Part shown: one piece after another, positions 32,257 through 40,508 of the stretch
Layout: every line of letters starts with the position of its first letter
How positions within the stretch are numbered: position 1 is the stretch's first letter
DNA from: DASPPM01 sp052143835
GTDB lineage: Bacteria > Pseudomonadota > Alphaproteobacteria > JACZXZ01
Assembly (NCBI GenBank): GCA_052143835.1
Contig: JBKQRV010000042.1
Span: forward strand, 62,001-126,000
Reading direction: 5' to 3'
DNA: 64,000 nucleotides
Position numbers and translations under genes: made by a program
The notes under the pieces: model-generated
What the model was told of the DNA's origin: nothing
What the model saw: only the letters and a program-made list of their open reading frames with translations
The model's database searches: none

Positions 32257-33492
32257 ATGTCTTGGACCCTGAAGCGCCGCGCGTTTCTGGGAAGCGCCGT
32301 CCTGGCCGCGAGCCTGCCGTGGGCTCCGGCGATCGCAGAGAACAAGGCCGCGCGCATCGGCCTCCTCACGGTCAAGACCGGGCCCCTCGCCCAAGGCGGC
32401 ATCCAGATGGAGCAGGGCCTCACCGCCTTCCTCAAGGAGAAGAACTACGCGCTCGCGGGCCGCAAGGTCGAGCTCATCTCGGCGGACACCGGGGGCAACC
32501 CGGCCGGGGCCAAGACCAAGGCGCAGGAGCTGGTCGAGCGCGATTCCGTCGACTTCATCGTCGGCCCGCTCGCCGCCTTCGAGCTCCTCGCCATCACCGA
32601 CTACGTCGCACAGGCGAAGGTGCCGATGTTGAGCCTCGCCGCCGCGGACGACATGACCCAGCGCAAGCCCAATCCCTGGTTCATCCGCGCCTCGGCAACC
32701 TCCTCGCAGTGCAACCATCCGCTCGGCGATTACGCCGCGAAGGAGATGAAGCTCAAGCGCGCGATGACGATCTGCGAGGACTTCGCCTTCGGCTACGAGC
32801 AGGCGGGCGGCTTCCAGCGCGTCTTCGAGGACGAGGGCGGCAAGGTGGTGAAGCGGCTGTGGGTACCGATCGTCACCCCCGACTACACCCCCTATCTCGC
32901 GCAGATTTCGGACGTGGATGCGGTGTGGCAGGGCTTCGCCGGCTCGAACCCGGTCAAGTTCATGCGGCAATATGCCGATTTCGGGCTCAAGAGCAAATAT
33001 CCGCTCCTCGGCGGCTGGACGGCACTCGACGACGCGCTCCTGAAGAGCCTCGGCGACGAGGCCGTGGGTGCGGTCTCGGGCGCCTTCTACTCGGCCGAGT
33101 ACGATTCGCCGAGCAACAAGCGCTTCGTCGCCACCATGGTGCACGAGACCGAGAACCTCCCCGGCGGCTACGCGGCAGGTTGCTACATCAATGGCATGTG
33201 CATCGAGGCGGCGCTCGAGAAGACGGGCGGTGCCACCGACGACAAGGAGAAGACCATTGCGGCGCTGCGCGCGGTCAAGCTCGCCGATTCGCCGCGCGGC
33301 CCCTTCCATTTCGACCATTTGGGCAACGTCGTCGGCAATGTCTTCATCCGCAAGCTCGAGCGCAAGGACGGCAAGCTCGTGAACACGATCATCAAGACCT
33401 ACAAGGACGTGAGTCAGTTCTGGACCTACGACGAGACGAAATACCTCGCAGCCCCGGTCTATACGCGCGACGCAGAGCCGGCGAAGCTTTAG
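32257..33492 (+). CDS. Branched-chain-type ABC solute-binding protein (LivK-like), Tat-exported
   Basis: This 411-residue protein begins MSWTLKRRAFLGSAVLAASL, a Tat-like signal. The periplasmic-binding type I fold is seen in RIGLLTVKTGPLAQGG, VELISADTGGNPAGA, VDFIVGPLAAFELLA and the C-terminal SQFWTYDETKYLAAP. It starts a five-gene transport operon with LivH, LivM, LivG and LivF. Such HAAT systems import amino acids, but in environmental proteobacteria many import aromatic acids, amides or urea-like molecules. The oxidase and hydrolase genes after livF hint at a catabolic substrate. It is paralogous to the binding protein at 40509-41765. Confidence 0.92.
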   Translation: MSWTLKRRAFLGSAVLAASLPWAPAIAENKAARIGLLTVKTGPLAQGGIQMEQGLTAFLKEKNYALAGRKVELISADTGGNPAGAKTKAQELVERDSVDFIVGPLAAFELLAITDYVAQAKVPMLSLAAADDMTQRKPNPWFIRASATSSQCNHPLGDYAAKEMKLKRAMTICEDFAFGYEQAGGFQRVFEDEGGKVVKRLWVPIVTPDYTPYLAQISDVDAVWQGFAGSNPVKFMRQYADFGLKSKYPLLGGWTALDDALLKSLGDEAVGAVSGAFYSAEYDSPSNKRFVATMVHETENLPGGYAAGCYINGMCIEAALEKTGGATDDKEKTIAALRAVKLADSPRGPFHFDHLGNVVGNVFIRKLERKDGKLVNTIIKTYKDVSQFWTYDETKYLAAPVYTRDAEPAKL

Positions 33493-33559
33493 TGTCGGCA
33501 TCGAATAACCGTGCCTCGCCGCCCTCGGAACGGGCGGTGCCGAGTGGACCGCGCCGGCC

Positions 33560-34417
33560 ATGACCCTGTGGCTTCTGCTTGCCATCAATAGCATCACGCT
33601 CGGCGGCCTGCTCTTTCTGCTGTCCGCCGGCTTCTCGCTCATTTTCGGCCTGATGCGCATTCCCAACCTGACGCATGGCTCGTTTTTCATGCTCGGCGCG
33701 TATCTCGGCGTGAGTTTCCTCCGCACCGGCCTCGACTTCTGGACGGCAGCCCTCGCGAGTGCCGTCGCCATGGCGATGATCGGCGGCCTGATCGAGCGCC
33801 TGCTGTTGCGCCGGCTTGCCGGCAACGCCTTGGCGCAGGTGCTCGTCACCCTCGGCCTCTCCTTCATGATCGCGGACATCTGCCTGATGATCTGGACGGG
33901 CGATCCGGTGCAGATCGAGACCCCGCCGGCACTCCGCGGCGTGGTGCCGATCGCGAGCGTGGTGTTCCCGGCCTATCGTCTCGCGATCGCGCTCATCGCC
34001 GTCGTCATCGCCGGAATGCTCTGGCTCATGCTCGACCGCACCCGGCTGGGTGCGATGATCCGCGCCGGCGTCGACGATGCCCCGATGGCGCGCGTCGTCG
34101 GCATCCGCGTCGGCCGGCTGTTCTCGATCATCTTCTGCCTGGGTGCCGGCCTTGCCGGCTTCGGCGGCGTGATGGGCGCCCCGATCCTCTCGGTCTATCC
34201 GGGACTCGACGCCGACATGTTGCCGCTCGCCCTCATCGTGGTCATCCTCGGCGGCACCGGCAGTCTTGTCGGCGCTTTCGTGGGCAGCTTCATCGTCGGC
34301 TTTCTCTATAATTTCGGCCAGGCCCTCTTTCCCGAGCTGGCCTACGTCATCCTCTTCCTGCCCATGCTTGCAGTCCTCGTCATCCGCCCGCAGGGCCTCT
34401 TCGGCAGGCAGGCATGA
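33560..34417 (+). CDS. livH: Branched-chain-type ABC permease LivH
   Basis: The 285-residue membrane protein has about eight helices and the LivH hallmarks SLIFGLMRIPNLTHGSFFMLGAYLG, here seen as FSLIFGLMRIPNLTHG, and VVILGGTGSLVGAFVGSFIVG. The C-terminus FLPMLAVLVIRPQGLFG is standard. It starts at ATG 33560 and overlaps livM by four bases (ATGA). Confidence 0.93.
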   Translation: MTLWLLLAINSITLGGLLFLLSAGFSLIFGLMRIPNLTHGSFFMLGAYLGVSFLRTGLDFWTAALASAVAMAMIGGLIERLLLRRLAGNALAQVLVTLGLSFMIADICLMIWTGDPVQIETPPALRGVVPIASVVFPAYRLAIALIAVVIAGMLWLMLDRTRLGAMIRAGVDDAPMARVVGIRVGRLFSIIFCLGAGLAGFGGVMGAPILSVYPGLDADMLPLALIVVILGGTGSLVGAFVGSFIVGFLYNFGQALFPELAYVILFLPMLAVLVIRPQGLFGRQA

Positions 34418-35379
34418 CGCGGCGCCTTACCTTCGCCCTTGCCGTTTTGGTGCTCGCCACGCTGCCCCTTTGGCTTGCCAACAGCTATTACGTCAACATC
34501 GCGAGCCAGATCCTCATCTGGGCCATGCTGGCTCTCGCGTTGAACGTGTTGGCGGGCTATGCCGGCCTCGTCTCGCTCGGTCACGCGGGACTTTTCGGCA
34601 TGGCGTCTTACGCGGCGGCGCTCTCGGTGGCGGGCGGTGCGGACCACCTCACGGCGGCCGTCTTGGCCCTCGCCGCAACGCTTGCGGCAACCGCCGTGTT
34701 CGCCTTGCTCTCGCTGCGCTCGACCGGCATCAGCTTCCTCATGATCACCTTAGCACTCGGCCAGATCCTGTGGGGCATCGCCTATCGCTGGATCAGCCTG
34801 ACGAACGGTGACAACGGCGTCAACCTCCTGAGCCGCCCGGCGCCCTTCGGCATCTCGCTCGAGAGCCCGCAGGCGTTCTACCTCGCCACCCTCGCGGCCT
34901 TTGTCGTCGTGGTGACCGCGATGGAGATTTTCGTCGCCTCCCCCTTCGGCGCAAGCCTCTGCGGCACGCGCGACCAGCCGCGGCGGATGACGGCGCTTGG
35001 CTATCACGTCTGGCTCATTCGCTTCCTCGCCTTCCTCTTCTCCGGCCTGGTCGCCGGCATCGCCGGGCTCTTCTTCCTCTATTACGACAAGTTCGTCAGT
35101 CCGCACGCGCTGTCGCTCGCCACTTCGGCGGAGGCGCTCCTCATGGTGATCTCGGGCGGCACCGGCACGCTCGCTGGTCCGATCGCGGGTGCGGCCCTCG
35201 TCGTCGTCATGAAGTACGTGGCAAGCGCCTACATCGAGCGCTGGAACCTGGTGCTCGGCGCCATCTTCGTGGCGATCGTTCTCTTCATGCCCGAAGGACT
35301 GGTGCCGGGCATGCTCCGGCTGTGGCGCGCCGCGCGGCGCGCCCGACGCGCGCGCGCTGCGGCCGCGCATCTCGGCTGA
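34414..35379 (+). CDS. livM: Branched-chain-type ABC permease LivM
   Basis: This 321-residue permease starts at ATG 34414 in the livH stop. Family motifs are ALALNVLAGYAGLVSLGHAG, LRSTGISFLMITLALGQ, GLVAGIAGLFFLYY and VISGGTGTLAGPIAGAALV. The C-terminus is unusually rich in Arg/Ala (RAARRARRARAAAA), probably a cytoplasmic tail. It forms the channel with LivH. Confidence 0.93.
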   Translation: MTRRLTFALAVLVLATLPLWLANSYYVNIASQILIWAMLALALNVLAGYAGLVSLGHAGLFGMASYAAALSVAGGADHLTAAVLALAATLAATAVFALLSLRSTGISFLMITLALGQILWGIAYRWISLTNGDNGVNLLSRPAPFGISLESPQAFYLATLAAFVVVVTAMEIFVASPFGASLCGTRDQPRRMTALGYHVWLIRFLAFLFSGLVAGIAGLFFLYYDKFVSPHALSLATSAEALLMVISGGTGTLAGPIAGAALVVVMKYVASAYIERWNLVLGAIFVAIVLFMPEGLVPGMLRLWRAARRARRARAAAAHLG

Positions 35380-35396
35380 GGAGGAAGCGGCGCATC

Positions 35397-36134
35397 ATGA
35401 CGGCGCTCGAGGTCCGCGAGCTGCAAAAATCCTTCGGCGGCCTGACCGTGACCGCCAACGTCAGTCTCGCCGTCGAGGAGGGCGAGCGGCGCCTCATCAT
35501 CGGCCCGAACGGCGCCGGCAAAACGACGCTCTTCAACCTGATCACGGGCGAGCTCAAGCCTGCGAGCGGCAGGATCATGCTCTTCGGCCGCGACATCACG
35601 GGTACCCCGAGCCGGCTGCGCGCGCACCTGGGCGTCGCGCGCACCTACCAGATCATCACGCTCTTCCCCGGCGAGACGCTGTTGCGCAATGCCGTGCTCT
35701 CGCTGCTCGGCCTCTCGCCCTTGCGCTGGAACCCCGTCGTCCGGCTCGACCGCCAGGCAAACCTTGCCGAAGACGCGTGCGCGGCCTTGGCGCGCGTCGG
35801 CCTCGGCGAGATCGCGGGCCGGCCGCTCGGCGAGACCTCCTACGGCGAGCGCCGGCGGGTCGAGATCGCCATGGCGCTCGCCCAGCGTCCGCGCCTCCTG
35901 CTCCTCGACGAGCCCTTTGCAGGGCTCTCGGTCGAGGAGCGGCGCGACATCCTGCGGCTCATCCTCGGCATCCCGCGCGAGGTCACCATCGTCATGATCG
36001 AGCACGACATGGACACGGCCCTCGAGTTCGCCGATCGCATAACGCTTCTCCATTTCGGCAAGGTGATCGCCGACGGCACGCGGGCCGACGTCGTCGCCGA
36101 CCCTCGTACCCGGGAGGTCTATCTTGGCGAGTGA
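35397..36134 (+). CDS. livG: Branched-chain-type ABC ATPase LivG
   Basis: ATG 35397 follows GAGGAGG. The 245-residue ATPase has Walker A GPNGAGKTT (36-44), the family Q-loop region GVARTYQIITLFPGET, a modified signature SYGERRRVEIAMALA, Walker B LLLLDEPFAG and the switch His in IEHDMD. It powers the LivHM channel with LivF. Its end overlaps livF by 11 bases. Confidence 0.94.
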   Translation: MTALEVRELQKSFGGLTVTANVSLAVEEGERRLIIGPNGAGKTTLFNLITGELKPASGRIMLFGRDITGTPSRLRAHLGVARTYQIITLFPGETLLRNAVLSLLGLSPLRWNPVVRLDRQANLAEDACAALARVGLGEIAGRPLGETSYGERRRVEIAMALAQRPRLLLLDEPFAGLSVEERRDILRLILGIPREVTIVMIEHDMDTALEFADRITLLHFGKVIADGTRADVVADPRTREVYLGE

Positions 36135-36843
36135 CGCGCTGGCGCTCGACGGCATCGATGCCTATTACGGCGACAGCCACGTGCTGCAGCAGGTGTCGCT
36201 CGGCCTTGCGGAAGGACACCTACTCGGCCTCTTGGGCCGCAACGGCGCCGGCAAGACGACCTGTCTGAGCGTGATCGTCGGCCTCCTGGCCCCTAGGGGT
36301 GGCCGCATCTGCCTCTTCGGCGAGGAGGTCGCGGGTGCGGCACCCGAAGCCATCGCGGCGCGCGGGGTGGCGCTCGTGCCGCAGGGCCGGCGCATCTTCC
36401 GCAGCCTCACCGTACGCGAGAACCTCGTCGTGGCGGCGCACCGGCCGCGAGGTGCTGCCCGATTTCCCTGGTCGCTCGCAAGCGTGTTCGACGCCTTTCC
36501 GCGCCTGAGCGAACGGCGCGATCAGTCGGCGGCATTGCTTTCGGGGGGCGAGCAGCAGATGCTCGCGATCGCGCGCGCGCTCATGTCGAACCCTCGCGTG
36601 CTGCTGATGGACGAGCCGTCGGAAGGCCTGGCGCCGCAGATCGTCGCCGAGGTCATGGCGACGATCCGGAAGCTCAAGGATCAAGGGCTCTCGATCCTGC
36701 TCGTCGAGCAGAATCCCCGGCTCGTCATGGATCTCGCGGACGACATCGTCATCCTCACCAGCGGACGCGTCGCGGTGGGCACCACGCCGGCCGCGGTCGT
36801 GCGCGAGACCGTCGATCTCGGCCAGCATCTCGGCGTCTTTTGA
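36124..36843 (+). CDS. livF: Branched-chain-type ABC ATPase LivF
   Basis: Translation starts at TTG 36124 inside livG. The 239 residues hold Walker A GRNGAGKTT, the typical LivF loop GVALVPQGRRIFRSLTVREN, signature LLSGGEQQMLAIARAL, Walker B VLLMDEPSEGLAPQ and VEQN in the switch region. It completes the importer and is followed 9 bp later by the molybdenum hydroxylase gene. Confidence 0.94.
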   Translation: MASDALALDGIDAYYGDSHVLQQVSLGLAEGHLLGLLGRNGAGKTTCLSVIVGLLAPRGGRICLFGEEVAGAAPEAIAARGVALVPQGRRIFRSLTVRENLVVAAHRPRGAARFPWSLASVFDAFPRLSERRDQSAALLSGGEQQMLAIARALMSNPRVLLMDEPSEGLAPQIVAEVMATIRKLKDQGLSILLVEQNPRLVMDLADDIVILTSGRVAVGTTPAAVVRETVDLGQHLGVF

Positions 36844-36852
36844 GGAGCAAGC

Positions 36853-39210
36853 ATGAGCGGAAGCCCCATGAGCGAGCAAGGCGGAGGTCCCTGGCCCGGC
36901 CGTCTCGAGGACGCGGCCCTACTCGAGGGGCGCGCAGGCTTCACGGACGACCTGCGGCTCGCGGGACAAGTTGCCGCCGTTTTCGTGCGCTCGCCCCATG
37001 CTTCGGCGCGCATCCGCTCGCTCGACGCCTCAGCCGCGCTGAGTGCTCCCGGCACGCTTGCCGTGCTGACGGGCGACGACATGGCGGCAGCAGGTATGGG
37101 CAACATCTCCCAGCTGCGCTCCTTCCCAGGCCGCGGCGGCTCCACGCTGAGGATCCCGCAGCGCCCGGCACTCGCGCGGGAGCGCCTCCGTCACGTGGGC
37201 GAGCCGGTGGCCCTCGTCGTAGCCGAGAGCGAGGCCGAGGCCCTCGATGCAGCCGAGCTCGTGGCACTCGACTACGAGCCCCTTGCCGCCGTCGTCGATC
37301 TGCATGACGCGGTGGCACCGGGGGCACCCCAGATCTGGCCGGAAGCGCCCGGCAACTTGGCGCTCGATTGGTCGAGTGCTGCAATGAAGGACGATTCCAA
37401 TGCCCGCGAGGTGGAGCGGAGCTTCGCGGCTGCCGCGCACATAGCGCGTCTGACGCTCACAAGCCAGCGCCTCGTCGTGGCCTCGCTCGAGCCGCGCGGT
37501 GCGGTCGCGAGCTATGACGCGGCGAGCGACAGTCTCACGCTTCATGCCGGCTCGCAGGGCGCTCAGGTGCTGCGCGACCAGCTCGTCGCTGCCCTCGGCA
37601 TGCCGGCCGAGAAGTTGCGCGTCGTGACCGGCGACGTGGGCGGCGGCTTCGGCATGAAGACCTCGGGCTATCCCGAGTACGCCGCCCTCCTGGTCGCCGC
37701 GCGCAAGCTCGGCCGCCCCGTGCGTTGGGCATCGTCCCGTTCCGAGGCCTTCGTGAGCGACAATCAGGCGCGCGACACGGTGACGGAGGCGGCCTTGGCC
37801 CTCGATCGCGACGGCCGCTTCCTCGCACTCCGCGTGGCCGTCCTCGCCAACATGGGTGCCTACCTCACCTCGCACGGCGCCTTCATCGCGACCCACAACT
37901 TCGCCCGCTGCTTTCCCATCGTCTATGACGTGCCGCACGTCGATGTCTCGGTGCGCTGCGTCTTCACCAACACGCTGCCGGTCGGCCCCTATCGCGGCGC
38001 CGGACGGCCCGAGGCGAACTACGTGATGGAGCGCCTCGTCGAGGAGGCGGCGCGCGTCTCGGGCATCGACCCCATCGAGCTGCGCCGGCGCAACATGATA
38101 GCACCCGCGATGATGCCCTATCGCACCGCGGTCGGCGCCACCTTCGACAGCGGCGCCTTCGCGGCCATTCTCGATGAAGCCTTGCGACGGGCCGACTATG
38201 CCGGCTTTCGCGAGCGGCGCCGGAGCTCCGAGCGGGCCGGCAGGCGGCGCGGCATCGGCGTCTCCTCTTTCCTCGAGCATGCCGGCGGGGCGCCCACCGA
38301 GCCGGCGGAGGTCGCCTTTCCGGGCGACGGGACGGTGCGGGTCGCCCTCGCCGTCCAGGCCATGGGCCAGGGCCATGCCTCGGTCTTCCGCAGGCTCGCC
38401 GCCCGGGAGCTCGGCCTCAATGAGGCGCAGGTCGCCTTGGTCGAGGGCGATTCGCGCCTCGGGCTCGCGGGCATGGGCACCGTCGCCTCGCGCTCGGCGA
38501 CCATGGCGGGCACGGCGATCCACGCGGCCGTCGCTCGCGTGCTCGCCAAGGGACGCCGCGTCGCGGCCTTGGCGCTCGAGGCCGCCGAAGCCGACGTCAC
38601 TTTCGCGCGCGGCTTCTTCGCCATCGCCGGCACCGACCGCCGGCTCTCGCTCTTCGAGGTGGCAGGGCGCGCCGTCGAGCTCAAGGCGAGCGGCGAGATC
38701 GCCGAGACGCTCGACACGCGCGAGACGGCCGAGGTGCCGCAGACCTTTCCCAACGGCTGCCACGTCGCGGAAGTGGAGATCGATCCCGAGACGGGTCGGG
38801 TGACGCTCGCCGCCTATACGGCCGTCGACGACTGCGGGGTGGCGCTCGACGAGGTCATCGTCGAGGGCCAGGTGCAGGGTGGCATCGCCCAAGGCGTGGG
38901 CCAGGCCCTCCTCGAGCATGCGGTCTACGATCGGCAAAGCGGCCAGCTGCTTGCCGGCTCGTTCATGGACTACGCCATGCCGCGCGCCGACGATCTGCCC
39001 CGCTTGGCCAGCACCCTCCACGCGGTCCCTTGCCCAACCAATCCGCTCGGCGTCAAAGGGGTCGGCGAGGCCGGCACCACGGGAGCGCTTGCCGCCGTCA
39101 TGAACGCGGTCGCCGACGCGCTGCCGGCGGGCCCCGCCCTCGACATGCCGGCAACGCCCGAGAAGGTCTGGCGCGCCTGCCGCGCGGCGCTCCCCAATAA
39201 AGAGCCTTGA
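36853..39210 (+). CDS. Molybdenum hydroxylase large subunit (xanthine dehydrogenase/CoxL family), no small or medium subunit nearby
   Basis: The 785-residue protein begins at ATG 36853, or ATG 36868 (MSEQGGG). It has the aldehyde oxidase/xanthine dehydrogenase a/b hammerhead (about 20-130) and molybdopterin-binding domains. Motifs seen are DVGGGFGMK, LPVGPYRGAGRPEANY, the MoCo loop QAMGQGHASVF and the catalytic glutamate Glu739 in KGVGEAGTTG. The CO dehydrogenase-specific active-site loop AYRCSFR is replaced by GPYRGAGR, so this is not a form I CO dehydrogenase. Such enzymes hydroxylate N-heterocycles, aldehydes or purines using FeS and FAD subunits, and neither subunit gene lies near. XdhC and CoxE maturation genes occur at 62-64 kb. 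It is cotranscribed with livF. Confidence 0.9.
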   Translation: MSGSPMSEQGGGPWPGRLEDAALLEGRAGFTDDLRLAGQVAAVFVRSPHASARIRSLDASAALSAPGTLAVLTGDDMAAAGMGNISQLRSFPGRGGSTLRIPQRPALARERLRHVGEPVALVVAESEAEALDAAELVALDYEPLAAVVDLHDAVAPGAPQIWPEAPGNLALDWSSAAMKDDSNAREVERSFAAAAHIARLTLTSQRLVVASLEPRGAVASYDAASDSLTLHAGSQGAQVLRDQLVAALGMPAEKLRVVTGDVGGGFGMKTSGYPEYAALLVAARKLGRPVRWASSRSEAFVSDNQARDTVTEAALALDRDGRFLALRVAVLANMGAYLTSHGAFIATHNFARCFPIVYDVPHVDVSVRCVFTNTLPVGPYRGAGRPEANYVMERLVEEAARVSGIDPIELRRRNMIAPAMMPYRTAVGATFDSGAFAAILDEALRRADYAGFRERRRSSERAGRRRGIGVSSFLEHAGGAPTEPAEVAFPGDGTVRVALAVQAMGQGHASVFRRLAARELGLNEAQVALVEGDSRLGLAGMGTVASRSATMAGTAIHAAVARVLAKGRRVAALALEAAEADVTFARGFFAIAGTDRRLSLFEVAGRAVELKASGEIAETLDTRETAEVPQTFPNGCHVAEVEIDPETGRVTLAAYTAVDDCGVALDEVIVEGQVQGGIAQGVGQALLEHAVYDRQSGQLLAGSFMDYAMPRADDLPRLASTLHAVPCPTNPLGVKGVGEAGTTGALAAVMNAVADALPAGPALDMPATPEKVWRACRAALPNKEP

Positions 39211-39224
39211 GAGAGGAGACCACG

Positions 39225-40325
39225 ATGCTCTACCGCTGCCTGCCCGCGGCCCACCGCGCTGTCACCCTGAAGAGCCCCGCCCGGGGCAAGCGGCGCGGCA
39301 TGCCCCGCCCTTTCACCGTCGACATTCACTGCCACGTGCTGACGGAAGCGGCCGATGAGCTGGTGAAGCCCTTTTTCAAGCCTGAGAGCGATCCGCTTTT
39401 CCGCTTCGCCAACGCGGCGACGCGCGAGGTCAACCGCCGCCAAGCTGCTGCGATCCACAACAGGATCACCTCGGTCGAGGCGCGCCTCAAGGCGATGGAC
39501 AAGGCCGGCATCGACGTGCAGGCGATCTCGCCGGCACCCTTCCAGTACCACTATTGGACCGAGCCCGAGCTCGGCCGCGAGAGTGCCAAGCTCATCAACG
39601 ACAACATCGCGGCCATCGTCGCGGCCCACCCCGACCGCTTCGTCGGACTCGGCACCGTGCCGCTGCAGGCCCCCGAGCTCGCCGTGGCCGAGCTCGAGCG
39701 CGCGGTCAAGAAGCTCGGCCTGCGCGGGGTCGAAGTCTGCACCAACGTCGCGGGTGCCGAGCTCTCCGAGGAGCGCTTCCGCCCCTTCTTCGCCAAGGCC
39801 GAGGAGCTCGGCATCCTCGTTTTCCTGCATCCGAGCGGCTTCAGCGAGGGCCGCCGCTTGGCTGACCATTACTTCGCGAATGTGATCGGCAATCCGCTCG
39901 ATTCAACCCTCGCGGTGAGCCATCTCATCTTCGGCGGCGTGCTCGAGGCCTACCCCCGCCTCAAGATCTGCGTGGCGCACGGCGGCGGCTTCCTCCCCGC
40001 CTATTCCGGCCGCATGGACCACGCCCACCGCGCGCGCGAGGACTGCCGCCGGCTCATCAAGAAGCGCCCGACGAGCTATCTCAAGAAGCTCTACTTCGAC
40101 ACCGTCGTTTTCACCGCGCACCAGCTCGACTATCTCGCGCGGCAGTACGGCAGCAATCACCTGCTGCTCGGCACCGATTATCCCTACGACATGGGAATGG
40201 AGGACCCGGTCGGCTTCATCGCGAGCGCGCGCTCGCTCAGAGGCACCGACAAGGCCGCGGTCATGGGCGGCAACGCCGCGCGCCTGCTCAAGATCCGCGT
40301 GCCAAAGGCGAAAGGACATCGTTAG
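39225..40325 (+). CDS. Amidohydrolase 2 / ACMSD-family metal hydrolase or decarboxylase
   Basis: I prefer ATG 39225, which has GAGAGGAG upstream; TTG 39207 overlapping the previous stop is an alternative. The 366-residue protein has the TIM-barrel metal ligands of the family: DIHCH near the N-terminus, FLHPSG in the middle, CVAHGGG and LLGTDYPYDMG with the conserved Asp. These match ACMSD, gamma-resorcylate decarboxylase and related enzymes that decarboxylate or hydrolyse aromatic-derived acids. Position directly after the molybdenum hydroxylase suggests they act in the same pathway on a substrate brought in by LivKHMGF. Confidence 0.9.
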   Translation: MLYRCLPAAHRAVTLKSPARGKRRGMPRPFTVDIHCHVLTEAADELVKPFFKPESDPLFRFANAATREVNRRQAAAIHNRITSVEARLKAMDKAGIDVQAISPAPFQYHYWTEPELGRESAKLINDNIAAIVAAHPDRFVGLGTVPLQAPELAVAELERAVKKLGLRGVEVCTNVAGAELSEERFRPFFAKAEELGILVFLHPSGFSEGRRLADHYFANVIGNPLDSTLAVSHLIFGGVLEAYPRLKICVAHGGGFLPAYSGRMDHAHRAREDCRRLIKKRPTSYLKKLYFDTVVFTAHQLDYLARQYGSNHLLLGTDYPYDMGMEDPVGFIASARSLRGTDKAAVMGGNAARLLKIRVPKAKGHR

Positions 40326-40485
40326 TGTCCTGCTTCTGAAATTCACCACATCGGCAAAACACTTGTCATTGCGAGGCGCCCGAAGGGCGACGAAGCAATC
40401 CAGAATGCGTCTCGCGTCTGGCGCCCTGGATTGCTTCGCTGCGCTCGCAATGACGGTGCCCGCTTTCACGGACATGACACCTTAG
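40323..40485. repeat. Composite palindromic repeat (REP-like, GTCATTGCGAG type)
   Basis: TGTCATTGCGAG (40364-40375) and CTCGCAATGACG (40444-40455) are inverted arms matching at 11 of 12 positions. Inside them CGAAGCAATCCAG (40391-40403) pairs perfectly with CTGGATTGCTTCG (40426-40438). This is the widespread intergenic palindrome known from many proteobacterial genomes. Outside it, TAGTGTCCTG and ATGACACCTTAG make an imperfect outer inverted repeat, giving a unit of about 160 bp. It overlaps the last bases of the amidohydrolase gene, supplying its TAG stop. Confidence 0.8.
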
Positions 40486-40508
40486 TCGAGTGGCGCGTCC
40501 CGCAGCCG

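Noticed and set aside
37030..39021. Open frame of 663 codons antisense to the molybdenum hydroxylase gene
   Set aside because: It is a shadow of a gene with clear catalytic motifs; the product is rich in His/Arg/Gly with no recognisable domain.
36853..39210. Aerobic CO dehydrogenase (CoxL)
   Set aside because: The CoxL form I loop AYRCSFR is replaced by GPYRGAGR and no coxM or coxS gene is adjacent.
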